Below, one piece after another: positions 41,901-53,900 of a DNA stretch of 64,000 nucleotides; the first letter of the stretch is position 1, and the number at the start of each line of letters is the position of its first letter. The position numbers and the translations under genes are program-made. The notes under the pieces are model-generated. The model was not told the DNA's origin. It worked only from the letters and a program-made list of their open reading frames with translations, and ran no database searches. Origin of the DNA: Arcuatula senhousia (taxonomy: Eukaryota; Mollusca; Bivalvia; Mytilida; Mytilidae); the NCBI GenBank assembly GCA_963971305.1, contig OZ020306.1, positions 61,602,686 to 61,666,685 on the forward strand, written 5' to 3'.

Positions 41901-44900
41901 TCATTTCAGCACAACCAAGATCATCCACACCAATAAATATACAGAATTTCTTCAGTGATTCAAGTGACAATGAATTAGGAAACCTATCGGACTTAAACAA
42001 TGAAATTGAAGGTAAGACAATTAGTCTTATTCCATCTACAAACACTGAAACTGAAATCAAATGTGCCCAATCAGAATATAAAGACCTCGGAAGGGATGAG
42101 TTGATACAACTTGTTAAATCATTAACAATTAAAAACAAACATCTTGAGGAAATCATAGATAAAGAGAATAAAAGGAAAATCTCATTTGATGTGGCTACTC
42201 AAACTGAAATAACTTTGACTAATGCTGAATGTCAAACTGAGAAAAGTCAACATTTACATGTAACATGCGAGACTGGAACTCAAACCACACCCATTCCTGC
42301 ACCTAGAAAATCAAAAGTCCTGCAGAAAGAAGAAACTGTACAAACTACTGAAGGCATCCGTGAGGTACAAACAAAGCCTACCACACCTGAACCTAAGCCA
42401 AAGTCAAAGATTCATAAAGTTGTACATCAGGAAAGAAATTTAATAATTGGATCTTCAATTCTCAAAGGTATACAAACTCGAGGCCTACGAAACACTGACG
42501 TTATAACTCTTAGAGGTGCCCACATAAATCGCATCACTGACCACATTATGAGAGATGACATTAGGCCATACAAGAATATTATTCTTCAAGTTGGTGGAAA
42601 TGATATAGCACATCACCAAAATACGCAACAATTTATAGAGGATTATGAAAGTCTTCTATTTGCAGTGAGAGCGTTTGGAAATAATGACACAAATATAATT
42701 GTATCAGGTCTTCTACCAAGGTCCGATGTGTCCGTTTTTGATGCTAACAAAGAGCTTGAAAACCTCTGCCACTTCTACAACATTATTTTCATTGACCAAT
42801 TGGGGTCATTCGCAGAATGTGTTGACTATCCGTACCCAATGTACTTTTCAAAGGATGGGATCCATCTCTGAAAGAAGGGTACATCAAAGTACCTGCATAA
42901 CATTAACAATATTATTGGTATCCTAAAGAGACAAAGTGTAGTGTGTAGCAATTGTGGGGAAGGCAATCATTCAACTTCATATTGTAGATATGAAAACAAG
43001 TTACAATGTTATAAATGTGGACTTTTTGGCCACAAAGCTAATTTATGTTTACAAAAATAGGAAATAGCCACACAAAATAGATATTTGTCTTTGTTATCAT
43101 TGTGTGCAGAATGCAATTATAATATTTGTAAATGTGTTAAAATTGATGACCAAAATGTTGGTAATTTCTTTTTCAAACAAAAGAATTTGGGGCTTAAAAA
43201 AAATACAGGAAATCATAGAAAGTCTAATGTTAAAGAATTTGACACTAATGTTGCATCTAATGAATCCAATTTATCTGATGTTAATATAACCACATGTGAA
43301 AATCACCATGACATTTCTAATGTAATTAATAATGATCAGTCTCTTGTAGTTTCTAATCATCATCTCCCTGAGGCCAATGTATCAGTTGATAAGAATATGT
43401 TTGTCTTCTCAGTTTTCACTGTATGCCTTTTATCTTGTTTATATTGTATATGTTTTAAAGATATGTCAAGTGGATTTATGCCATATGGCTTTGACAAATC
43501 AAAGGGAATTTAGATTGCATCTCATAATGTCAATAGATTAGGAAGCAAGTTTGAAGACATAAAACTTTCTGTAATTTGTTCTGATTATAAACCAGATGTA
43601 TTGGGATTATGTGAAACCTTTTTGATAAAAGACATTCCTGATAATCAGTTAAAAATACCAAGCTTTAAATTTGAAAGGAAGGATAGAACTTCCCATGGTG
43701 GTGGGGGACAAATTATCTATATATCTGAAAAACTCAGATATACAAGGAAACAAAATTTAGAAATTAGTGGTCTTGAAACTTTATGGCTGGAAATTAAGCC
43801 TAATCACAAAAAATCATTTTTATTATGTTTTGTCTATAGACCTCCAGACTCACTCATCCAATGGGTTGATGATTTTGAAAAAAGAATTACATAATGCTAT
43901 TGCTGTTAATGATGACATTATACTCTTGGGCGATTTTAATATGAATTTTTTGCCTCCGAATCAACCCCCTCAAAAGTGGCTAAATTTAATTAACACCTTT
44001 ACACTAAATCAAATGGTAATAGAACCAACAAGGGTTACCAAAGATTCTAAAACCCTGATAGACCATGTTTATGTTACCAATAAGGATAAGATTCAACAAT
44101 GTCATGTGCCTCATTACTCTATCAGTGATCACTACCCTGTATGTATATTAAGAATGGAGAAAATTTTGGAAAAAAAGAAGACCCATTCCACCATCACATA
44201 TCGAAACTTCAAACATTTTTGTGAAAATTATTTTTTAACTGATCTAGACAAAACCCCCTTTTATTCAATAGAGTTTGACAGTGACCCTTCCATTTGTCTA
44301 CAGAAATTTTATGACCTCTTATGTAAAGTCTTGGATAAACATGCTCCCATTGTTTCAAAGAGAGTTAAAAGGGAAAGACAGCCTGATTGGTACAGTGATG
44401 AAATAAAATATGCTGCTAAAATGAGAGATAAATTTATACCATACACTTGGCATGTGGAGCGAGTACAAATTCTGGAGAAATCGTACCACCTCTATAATTG
44501 AATCTTGTAAAAAGAAGTATTATAATGATATGGTACAGGACTCAAAAGACACTAGGAATCTTTGGAAATGTATCCATAGTCTAAATCCTAAGAATCATGA
44601 TACCCCCTATGAATTATCATCAGATAACAACAATGTTATCACTGATAAAACAGATATCGCTAATGCTTTTAATGACTTTTTTTCATCTTGTGCATTTAAG
44701 CTAAGACAAGAAGGTCAATGTAATTCCACCCCTATTAATCATGCAAAGATAAAAGATTTTGTAAAAAATCAAACCAAGAATGTAAGACATGTACCTTTTG
44801 AAATTCCAGCAGTAAAAGCACATGACATCTATAAGGAATTACTAGAATTAGATATCCATAAATCAACAGGTTGTGATAATGTAGGACCAAAAATACTAAA

Positions 44901-47900
44901 ATTGTGTGCAACACATATTGCATTTCCTCTGACTTATATCTTTAATAGAATAATTGATACTGGAGTTTACCCAGATCAATTGAAAAATGCCAAAGTTACT
45001 CCTATATTCAAAGCAGGAGAACGAGACCTTGCAACAAACTATAGACCTATATCAGTTTTACCAACTTTGTCCAAGATTTTAGAAAAACATGTTTCAAACC
45101 ATATGCATGCATACCGGTACTTATCAAAATTCAATCTTTTACATCCTGCACAGTCAGGATTTAGGCCGAAGCATTCATGTCAAACTGCTCTCATTAACAT
45201 TGTAGACAAATGGTTACATGAAATGAACAATGGAAATATCAATTTGGTTGTACTTTTAGACTTCAAGAAAGCTTTTGATGTTGTGGATCATGAAATTCTA
45301 TGTAAAAAACTAGAGATCTATGGATTTTGTAGTAAAACAGTTAATTTTTTTCAAATCATATCTGTCTGAAAGAACACAGCAGGTTAACATTGGTAATATA
45401 TTTTCTGAAAAAAGAAAGGTAAATTTTGGTGTTCCTCAAGGTTCTATTCTGGGACCCCTACTTTTTGTTATCTATATAAATGACCTCCCTTTATTTTTGG
45501 AAAATTGTATGACAGAATTATATGCAGACGATACCACGCTTCATAAGTCAGGTAAAAATATACAAGAAATACAACCAAAAATTCAGGAAGACTTATTAAA
45601 AGTTGAAGAGTGGTGCAAAACTAATAATATGTTTATAAACATCAATAAAACAAAATGTATGATTACTGGAACACATCAGCGAGTATCCCAACAAACTGAT
45701 TCACTTGTGCTAGAAATAAACTCTCAAGTTTTGCAAACCTCGTCTTGCGAAAAATTACTTGGTGTAAAAATTGACACAAATCTAACCTGGAAAAATCAAG
45801 TTGATCATATTTGCTCCATCTTATCGTCCAGAATATACTTATTGTCTAGAATACAGAAGTTTTTAAACTTGGATGCTAGGAAAGCTTTTTATAATGGCTA
45901 TATACTGCCCATTATTGATTATTGCTGTATAATTTGGGGAGGTTGCAATAATGATGGCATAACAAGTCCTCAAACTTCAAAAAAGGGTATTAAGATTAAT
46001 TCTTAACGTTGATCCTTTTACTCCATCAGCACCATTATTTAAGGAACTTGGTTGGATGACAATTGATTCAAGGATTAAATATCATACTTACCTCCTTTTC
46101 CATAAGAGTTTAAAGGGAGACGCCCCTATGTATCTTAATGAAAAATTTGAACACTTGTTTGTACGAAACCAGTACACTTCAAGAAACTCAGCGAAAGGCA
46201 ACCTTAATGTACCATGGCCAAAAACTGAATTATTTAAGAAATCTTTTGCATATTCTGGCTCTACTTTATGGAATCAATTGCCATCAAATTTACGCATAAT
46301 ATCAAATACCAATTCCTTTAAATATAATTTGAAAACATTTTTGAAAAATTCTCAGTGAGGGTCTGTGTTCAGTTTGATATAAGTATGTATTCCAATGATA
46401 TGTAATTATATTCTTTATATTTTGTACAATTAAATGTGTCAAAATGGATGTTCTCATTACATGTTTATATTATGTTTTTTAACTTTTGTACTATGTTTAT
46501 TATTTTGTATGAGGGCCTCAGGGAAGATTAGTTTGTAACTAACTGTGCTACCCTCTTGAAATAAAGAATTATTATTATTATTATTATTATTTGCTTATCC
46601 TGGATTGGGAAACAAGCTTTATGCTTATGTAAATCCCTCTCCAACTAACAGTTTGCGAGTGTGGCCTTTGTAGCGGCCCCCAATGAGCCTACTCTTATCG
46701 AACTCCACAAAGGGGTCTTTAACGTGCATGGGGTATTGCCTTCCACATACAGGTGACAACCTTTTTTCGTCCCTTCAGAAGGACTAGCATCGATCCTTGA
46801 GACCATTCTCGCAAATGGTTGTCAAGAGAGAGTTGGAAAATTGATTCATGAAATTTTCACCAATGACGAGGAATGAACCACGAACCTCGGTGTTAGTTGC
46901 CCAATGCGTTAATCACTACACCACCAGATACATGCTTGCCTAAGACATTGGGGACTTTTTTGTTATAGGTTCTTGCATACATGTAGTTTCTGGAAATGTG
47001 GAAAGTGCAAAAAATTCTTATCACTAGTGAAGCCAAATGTGTGTTGATTTATTTCAGTAAAATTTGAAAAGTTTAATTCTTCAATCAAGTTTTATGAGTT
47101 AAAAATTTCCAAAACAGATTAAAGACAAGAATAAAATATTCTTGATTTTATTTCAAAAACAGTTTTTAACGAGTTTTCCAGCAGAATAGGGGGAAATGGC
47201 ATGGCATTCTATGAGAAAAGCTCATCTGTAGGTACTACAATCTAAATTTTTATTTTAAAGGAGGAAACTGAAATGTTAGAAGACCTTAGAAATGACTTGG
47301 AAAAAACAACGCAGAAAATTCACATGAAGAATCAGAATGTTGAAGGAAAACGTCGCACCGTCCAGGACATGGAACATCAGATATTACAACTTGAGATCTC
47401 GATAACGACCAAACAGAAAGAGCTCAAAACTGAGTGTGCCAAGGCAAGGAAGGAAGCTACGAAGACCAACATTAAACAGGATTACAGGACTGGGATAAGG
47501 GTATGTTGTCTATTACTAAAAAAATTTAAAAAAGTGAAGTTTTACGTTCAATTCAAAATTTTCTGTGAAATAAAAGAAAACTCTACTTTTTAAAGCTGTT
47601 AAAAAAGGAAACAATAAAACAGCCAAACTGGGATGATCAATCTCATAATCCAAGTAGAAAATACAAAACAACGTAAAGACATACCAGAGAAATTGAAGAT
47701 TGCAATGGTCCTGACTAATGGCAATGGTACAGGCATTTCAAAAGAAATGACGGGTTGAACCATGTTTTATGGTGCCAAATCTCCCTCTTCCATTGCGATC
47801 TTAGTGAAATAAATTTAAATTTGCTCAAAATGTTTTTAAAAATAGCTGTCATATTCATTCATTGAACATTTTTTCAATATATCAGAATCCAGGAAAATTT

Positions 47901-50900
47901 AATGTTTACACTTTTAATTAGTTTCACAGCATGTGACATCTTGCCTTTTGAGACATGGTTCATGTTTTGCAAAAATATTGAAAATGCTCCCTTTCATCCC
48001 TTTAAGGGAGAATCTAGATAACAAAATTTCAGTTTATTATTCATTATCATTAACAGGAAATGAAGAGGAAAGCTAAGCTGACACAGGAACAGATAGAAGA
48101 ATATGAAGAAGATGATTTTAGCGACGATGAGACAGAGGAAGAACTGACCAAATCATGTGACAATTTACAGGTCTTCTGTGTCAGTTCAGCTGAATACCAA
48201 AAGTTAAAGAATGAGGAAGAAAGAGATGGCAATCCAACAGTAAGATAAAGATTATAGCTTGACTTCAATTATTGTACATACATTATGAAGGCCTCAGGGA
48301 AGACTAGTTTTTGTACTAACTGTGTTACCCTCTTAAAATAAAGTGTTTACTTCAGATGAAATACTTTGTTATAGATGCTAAATAATTGAAAAGATATGAC
48401 GGAGAACTAACAATTTAATGTTTAGCAGAACATCCACATGAATCCTAATCAAAGCTTGTTTTTGTTCTTCTCTCCCTTTGGCAAGTTTAATATTGGAATC
48501 ATACACATAATATTTTTCCTCTTAGACCAATTTCAAAACAGCAAGGAGGGAGTACTGCTCATATTATAAGGGTTGCTAGCTGTTTTCCATTTTGGATTTT
48601 TATATTGCCTATGATACATGTACATGTATATATGGAGATTGTTTCACTTATTCCACATCTCCTTCTCTTCTATTCATGATGTTTGTTGTTATTTCTTAAA
48701 TTCTATCAAACATTTTATTCCAGGTCTTTGATACGCTTGACGACACTGAGATTCCTGCAGTCAGACAATACATACAACAGATATCATCAGAACGACAAAG
48801 GGAAGCAACTCAGAGAATTCTACACAACGTGGCATCAGCCATCTTTGATGTTCAGAACTATCTGACAGAAAATGGTTTGACAGTAAGTTCTAAAAAACCC
48901 TAAAATTTAGAAACACCATGGTATCACCTAAGGGCTGTTCCAGAATTCATCGTGTGGGGGGTCGGGAGGAATTTCTATTACATATATGGCGGGTGGTGGG
49001 TGTTTTAGAAATATTTTGTGAAGAAACAATGATAAGAATTAATTATTTTTTGATGGGTGGTGGGGTAAAGAAAAAAGTGCCTCCCAACCCCCCCCCCCCC
49101 CCACACACACACACGTTTAATTCTGGAACAGCCCTAATGAAAATGTCAGTGAGTGTTTAAATCGGTCTATTTACCATGCAGTGAAATAAAACTTTCATCA
49201 TCTGTATAATGATTAGTTTTATATTTTAGATTTTAAATTTTCTTAATCTATTTTTCAGACACACTTTTTGTTTTATCAAAGTTTTTTTTACTTTGTTTCA
49301 TACCAAACCTTTTTATATATATATCATGTCATGATTGTCAACGGGATATTCAACAAACAACAATCAATCAATCTTCTGTATAATATTCTATAAAAAGTCT
49401 GGTAATTTTATACCTATTATTTTTTTACATGGGTATTTAATTTCACAAATAATAGCTGACATGAAATCAGTGAAAATTAATATCGGAAGATAATAAGACT
49501 ATTTAAGAAAGTTTTACTTTAAGTAAAATTCCTGCACATTTATTTATTTTTAGAGCAAACAAGATAGATTTACTGTAAAGTCTGCAGTTGAAGATTTCTC
49601 CACACGACTGATGCAGGAACTGGTTCCCGTCCTGGATAGGATAGGGAGGGATGTTATGACTGCAGTCAACAGCAGGATATCAGTTAATCTCAACAGAGGC
49701 GTAGCGGTGGCCATAAAATCAGCTAAAGACACAGCTGTATCATGGGGATGTCATGTATGATTTTTTTTAAGTGGATCATTTTTAGCTCACCTGGACCGAA
49801 GGTCCATGTGAGCTTTTATCATCACTTGGCGTCCGTCGTCGACGTCGTCTGTCGTCGTCTGTAAACAATTTTTCAAACGTTAACTTGTCCAACACCATAA
49901 GTCCAATTGCAACCAAACTTTGTACAGTTGTTTAGTGGCATTATGTGTACAAAACTATCGTTCGGATTTTTGATTTGTAAAAAAAACATGGCTGCCATGG
50001 CTAAAAATAGAACATAGGGGTCAAATTACAGTTTTCTGCAAATAACTCAAAAACGGTAACAAATATCAAAAATTCTGGCAGAGGGTAAAAGTGATCAGCA
50101 CCTCAAGATCTACCTGCCCAGAAATTTTTAAAAAGATCCAACAACGGATGTAGGAGTTATGGCCCTATTTCTGGATTTTTTCAAAATTTTGCACTTATTT
50201 AGCCCTATATCTTAAAAACTATACAAGATACTGTATTTCAAAAATTCAAATTGCCTATGATTAAGCACATCAAGATCTATATTTCATGTAATTAGGTCAA
50301 AGCTGTAGGACCATTCCTTTTAGGAGTTATTGCCCTTAAAACGTCAAAATTTACCGTTTTTCATTACTTTTCCCCTGAATTTCAAAGATTAACTTGTCTG
50401 ACACCATAAGACCAACTGCATTTAAACTTGGCACACTTGTATAATAGCATATATGCTACAATTCTGTCGTTCGGATTTTAGATTCGTCAAAAAACATGGC
50501 AGCCATGGCTAAAAATAGAATATAGAGGTAGTTTTTTGGGGTAGTTTTTTGCTAATAACTCAAAAATGGTTACAGATATCAAGATTGTGCAAGAATCAAA
50601 AGTGATCAGCATATTAAGATCTACATGTCCTGAAATTTTGAAAAAGATCTAACTGCTGATGTGGGAGTTATTGCCCTTTTTGAAATTTTTTTAAAAATTT
50701 TTGCATTATTTAGCCCTATAGCTTGAAAACTATACAAGATATTTCAAAAATTTAAATTGCATATGAATAAGGACAATAATATCTACAAAATACATGTATG
50801 TGTATCTGGGTAGCTCAGGTGAGCGATTCAGGCTCCTGGGAGCCTCTTGTTCATGTTGTGCACATTATACTATGGTTTCATTATTATTAGGGGGTATCAA

Positions 50901-53900
50901 TTTTTGGCCGCATTTCACAGAGTGAAAAATCTGGGTTGTAAAATGGTGAATGTTGGGCGGGCGGCATGCGGGCGGGCAAGAAATTTTTGTAACAGTGTTC
51001 TCAGCAACTACTAATCACAGCCACTTGATATTTTGTATACAGCATCAGGGTGGGGTCCCATAACGTGGGATACGATTTCAGGTATGTTCCTCACCTACTT
51101 CCTGGTAAAACTAAATCCAGCCATTTTTTACTTTGACAGATTTTCTTGGTTTTCGAGGGTAGCCTTTACCCATGAAATTTGATATCCAACGAAAAGGAAA
51201 TTTAACATAAATTGGTATGTGGAAGACTTCAGAACAGCGAATTTAAGTACTGTATTAAAAATGCAGTCTTTTTAGCTCACCTGGACCAAAGGTCCATGTG
51301 AGCTATTGCCATCTCTTGGCGTTCGTCGTCGTCGTCGTCGTCCGTTAACAATTTTTAGCTGGGTCATGTGAGCTATTGTCATCGTTAGGCGTCCGTCGTC
51401 CGTCGTCCGTCGTCTGTCGTCCGTCCGTCGTCCGTTAACTTTTTTTCAAAGATCTTCTTCTCTGGAACCACTGAAGGGATTGCATTGAAACTTGGTATAC
51501 TTGATCTTTAGGATGTCCTCTACCTAGTTTGTGAATTATATACACGTCGACCAACCAACATGGCCGCTGTTGCTAAAAATAGAACAGGGGGGTCAGACTA
51601 CTGTTTTTGGCTTATAAATCAAAAAGTATAAGAGATAGAGGAAATCTGAGGCCACGCTACTGATTCAGCATCAAAAGCTCTACAAAAGTCTCCATTTGGT
51701 CAAAGTTGTCAGATGACCCCTTATAGGGGTTACGGCCCCTTAAAGGTGAAAAATAGCCATTTTTCATGTTTTTGGCCTACAGAATGAAAACTATTGCAGA
51801 TAGAGATTAGCTGTTGCTTGCTTAAATGTTTAGCTCATTTAGCTCTACGAAAGTCTCCATAGGGTCGAAGTTGTCAGATTACCCCTTATAGGGGTTATGG
51901 CCCTTGAAAAATAGCGTTTTTTCATGATTTTGGCCTACAGAATGAAAACTATTGCACATAGAGATTAGATGTTGCTTGCTTAAATGTTCAGCTCATTTAG
52001 CTCTACAAAATTCTCCATAGGGTCGAAGTTGTCAGATGACCCCTTATAGGGGTTACGGCCCCTGAAAAATAGCCTTTTTCATGTTTTTGTCCTATAGAAT
52101 GAAAACTATTGCGCATAGAGATTAGATGTTGCTTGCTTAAATGTTCAGCTCATTTAGCTCTACAAAATTCTCCATTGGGTTGAAGTTGTCAGATGACCCC
52201 CTATAGCGGTTACGGCCCCTGAAAAATAGCCTTTTTCATGTTTTTGTCATACAGAATGAAAACTATTGCAGATAGAGATTAGCTGTTGCTTGCTTAAATG
52301 TTCAGCTCATTAAGCTCTACAAAAATCTCCATAGGGTCGAAGTTGTCAGATGGCCCCTTATAGGGGTTACGGCCCCTGAAAAATAGCGATTTTTCATGTT
52401 TTTGGCCTACAGAATGAAAACTATTGCAGATAGAGATTAGCTGTTGCTTACTTAAATGTTCAGCTCATTTAGCTTTACAAAATTCTCCATAGGGTCGAAG
52501 TTGTCAGATGATCCCTTATAGGGGTTATGGCCCCTGAAAAATAGCGATTTTTCATGTTTTTGTCCTACAGAATGAAAACTATTGCAGATAAAGATTAGCT
52601 GTTGCTTGCTTAAATGTTCAGCTCATTTAGCTCTACAAAATTCTCCATAGGGTCGAAGTTGTCAGATGACCCCTTATAGGGGTTACGGCCCCTGAAAAAT
52701 AAAGATTTTTCATGTTTTTGGCCTACAGAATGAAAACTATTGCAGATAGAGATTAGCTGTTGCTAGCTTAAATGTTCAGCTCACTTAGCTCTAAGAAAGT
52801 CTCCATAGGGTCGAAGTTGTCAGATAACCCCTTATAGGGGTTACGACCCCTGAAAAATAACGTTTTTTCATGTTTTTGGCCTACATAATGAAAACTATTG
52901 CAGATAGAGATTAGCTGTTGCTAGCTTAAATGTTCAGCTCATTTAGCTCTACGAAAGTCTCCATAGGGTCGAAGTTGTCAGATGACTCCTTATTTGGGTT
53001 ATGGCCCCTTATATGCGAGCGTAGCAAAGCTCACTATTGTAGAGAGTCTGCCAAATTGCACAAGACTCAAAATACTATGGAAGAAAAATTGTTCTCACCG
53101 GAAACATTCGATTTTTGGAACTTTTCGAAAATGTCTGCGCGTGCTGAAAAATTGCGAGAAATAGTATTACATCGTCCCAGGCATTATTCGAAATTATCAA
53201 TGGAATAGATTATATTTTTGTATATACGCGAGCTTTTAAGGCAATGTCTTTCTCATATTAGGTGAAAAATGGTGTTTTTGGCCTATAGAATGAAAACTAT
53301 TGCAGGTTGAGAAAAGCTGTTGCTTGCTTAAATGTTCAGCTCATTTAGCTCTACAAAAGTATAGGGTCAACATCAAGACCAGGTGAGCGATTCAGGCTCC
53401 TGGGAGCCTCTTGTCTTATTCAGCATCAAAAGGTCCTTATAGGAGTTATTGCCCTTGAACTGTTTTTTCTATTAATTTAAACTGATTTTCAAAAATTTTC
53501 TCTGAAACCACTGAAGGGATTGTTTGCAACTTTGTATACTTGAAAGTTTGTGAAATTTATTCAAACTTTGGCATAAGAGATCAGGTGAGCGATTCAGGCT
53601 CCTGGGAGCCTCTAGTTCAAAAATCTTCTCCTCTGAAACTACTGAACAGAATTGAATGAAACTTGGTATGATTGATCCTTAGGGTGTCCTGCACCAAACT
53701 TGTGTTTCGATTTTTGATCTGTCAAAAAACATGGCCGCCGTTACTAAAAATAGACTACGGGGGTCAGACTACTGTTTTTGGCTTATAAATCAAAAAGTAT
53801 AAGAGATAGAGGAAATCTGAGGCCACGCTACTGATTCAGCATCAAAAGCTCTACAATAGTCTCCATTTGGTTAAAGTTGTCAGATGACCCCTTATAGGGG

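Larger units (their letters stand above)
41508..46589 (+). mobile_element. CR1/L2-type LINE with esterase ORF1, damaged
   Basis: A near full-length non-LTR retrotransposon of about 5.1 kb sits in intron 13, same strand as the host gene, starting where the 37-bp array stops. ORF1 carries an SGNH esterase and two CCHC knuckles. ORF2 carries an apurinic-type endonuclease and a reverse transcriptase. The 3' UTR has AATAAAG followed by an (ATT)n tail. ORF1 has one in-frame stop; ORF2 has one stop and four frameshifts. No target-site duplication was recognised. Confidence 0.9.

Noticed and set aside
41508..46589. LINE as an exon donor to the host gene
   Set aside because: Exon 13 joins exon 14 in phase without LINE sequence; nothing suggests LINE exonisation.
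46861..46927. tRNA gene
   Set aside because: A- and B-box-like segments are weak and no cloverleaf could be built; read as a SINE head.
52930..53208. 92-codon ORF overlapping the TA-flanked insertion
   Set aside because: It joins satellite sequence to inserted sequence by chance; no recognisable domain or splice support.
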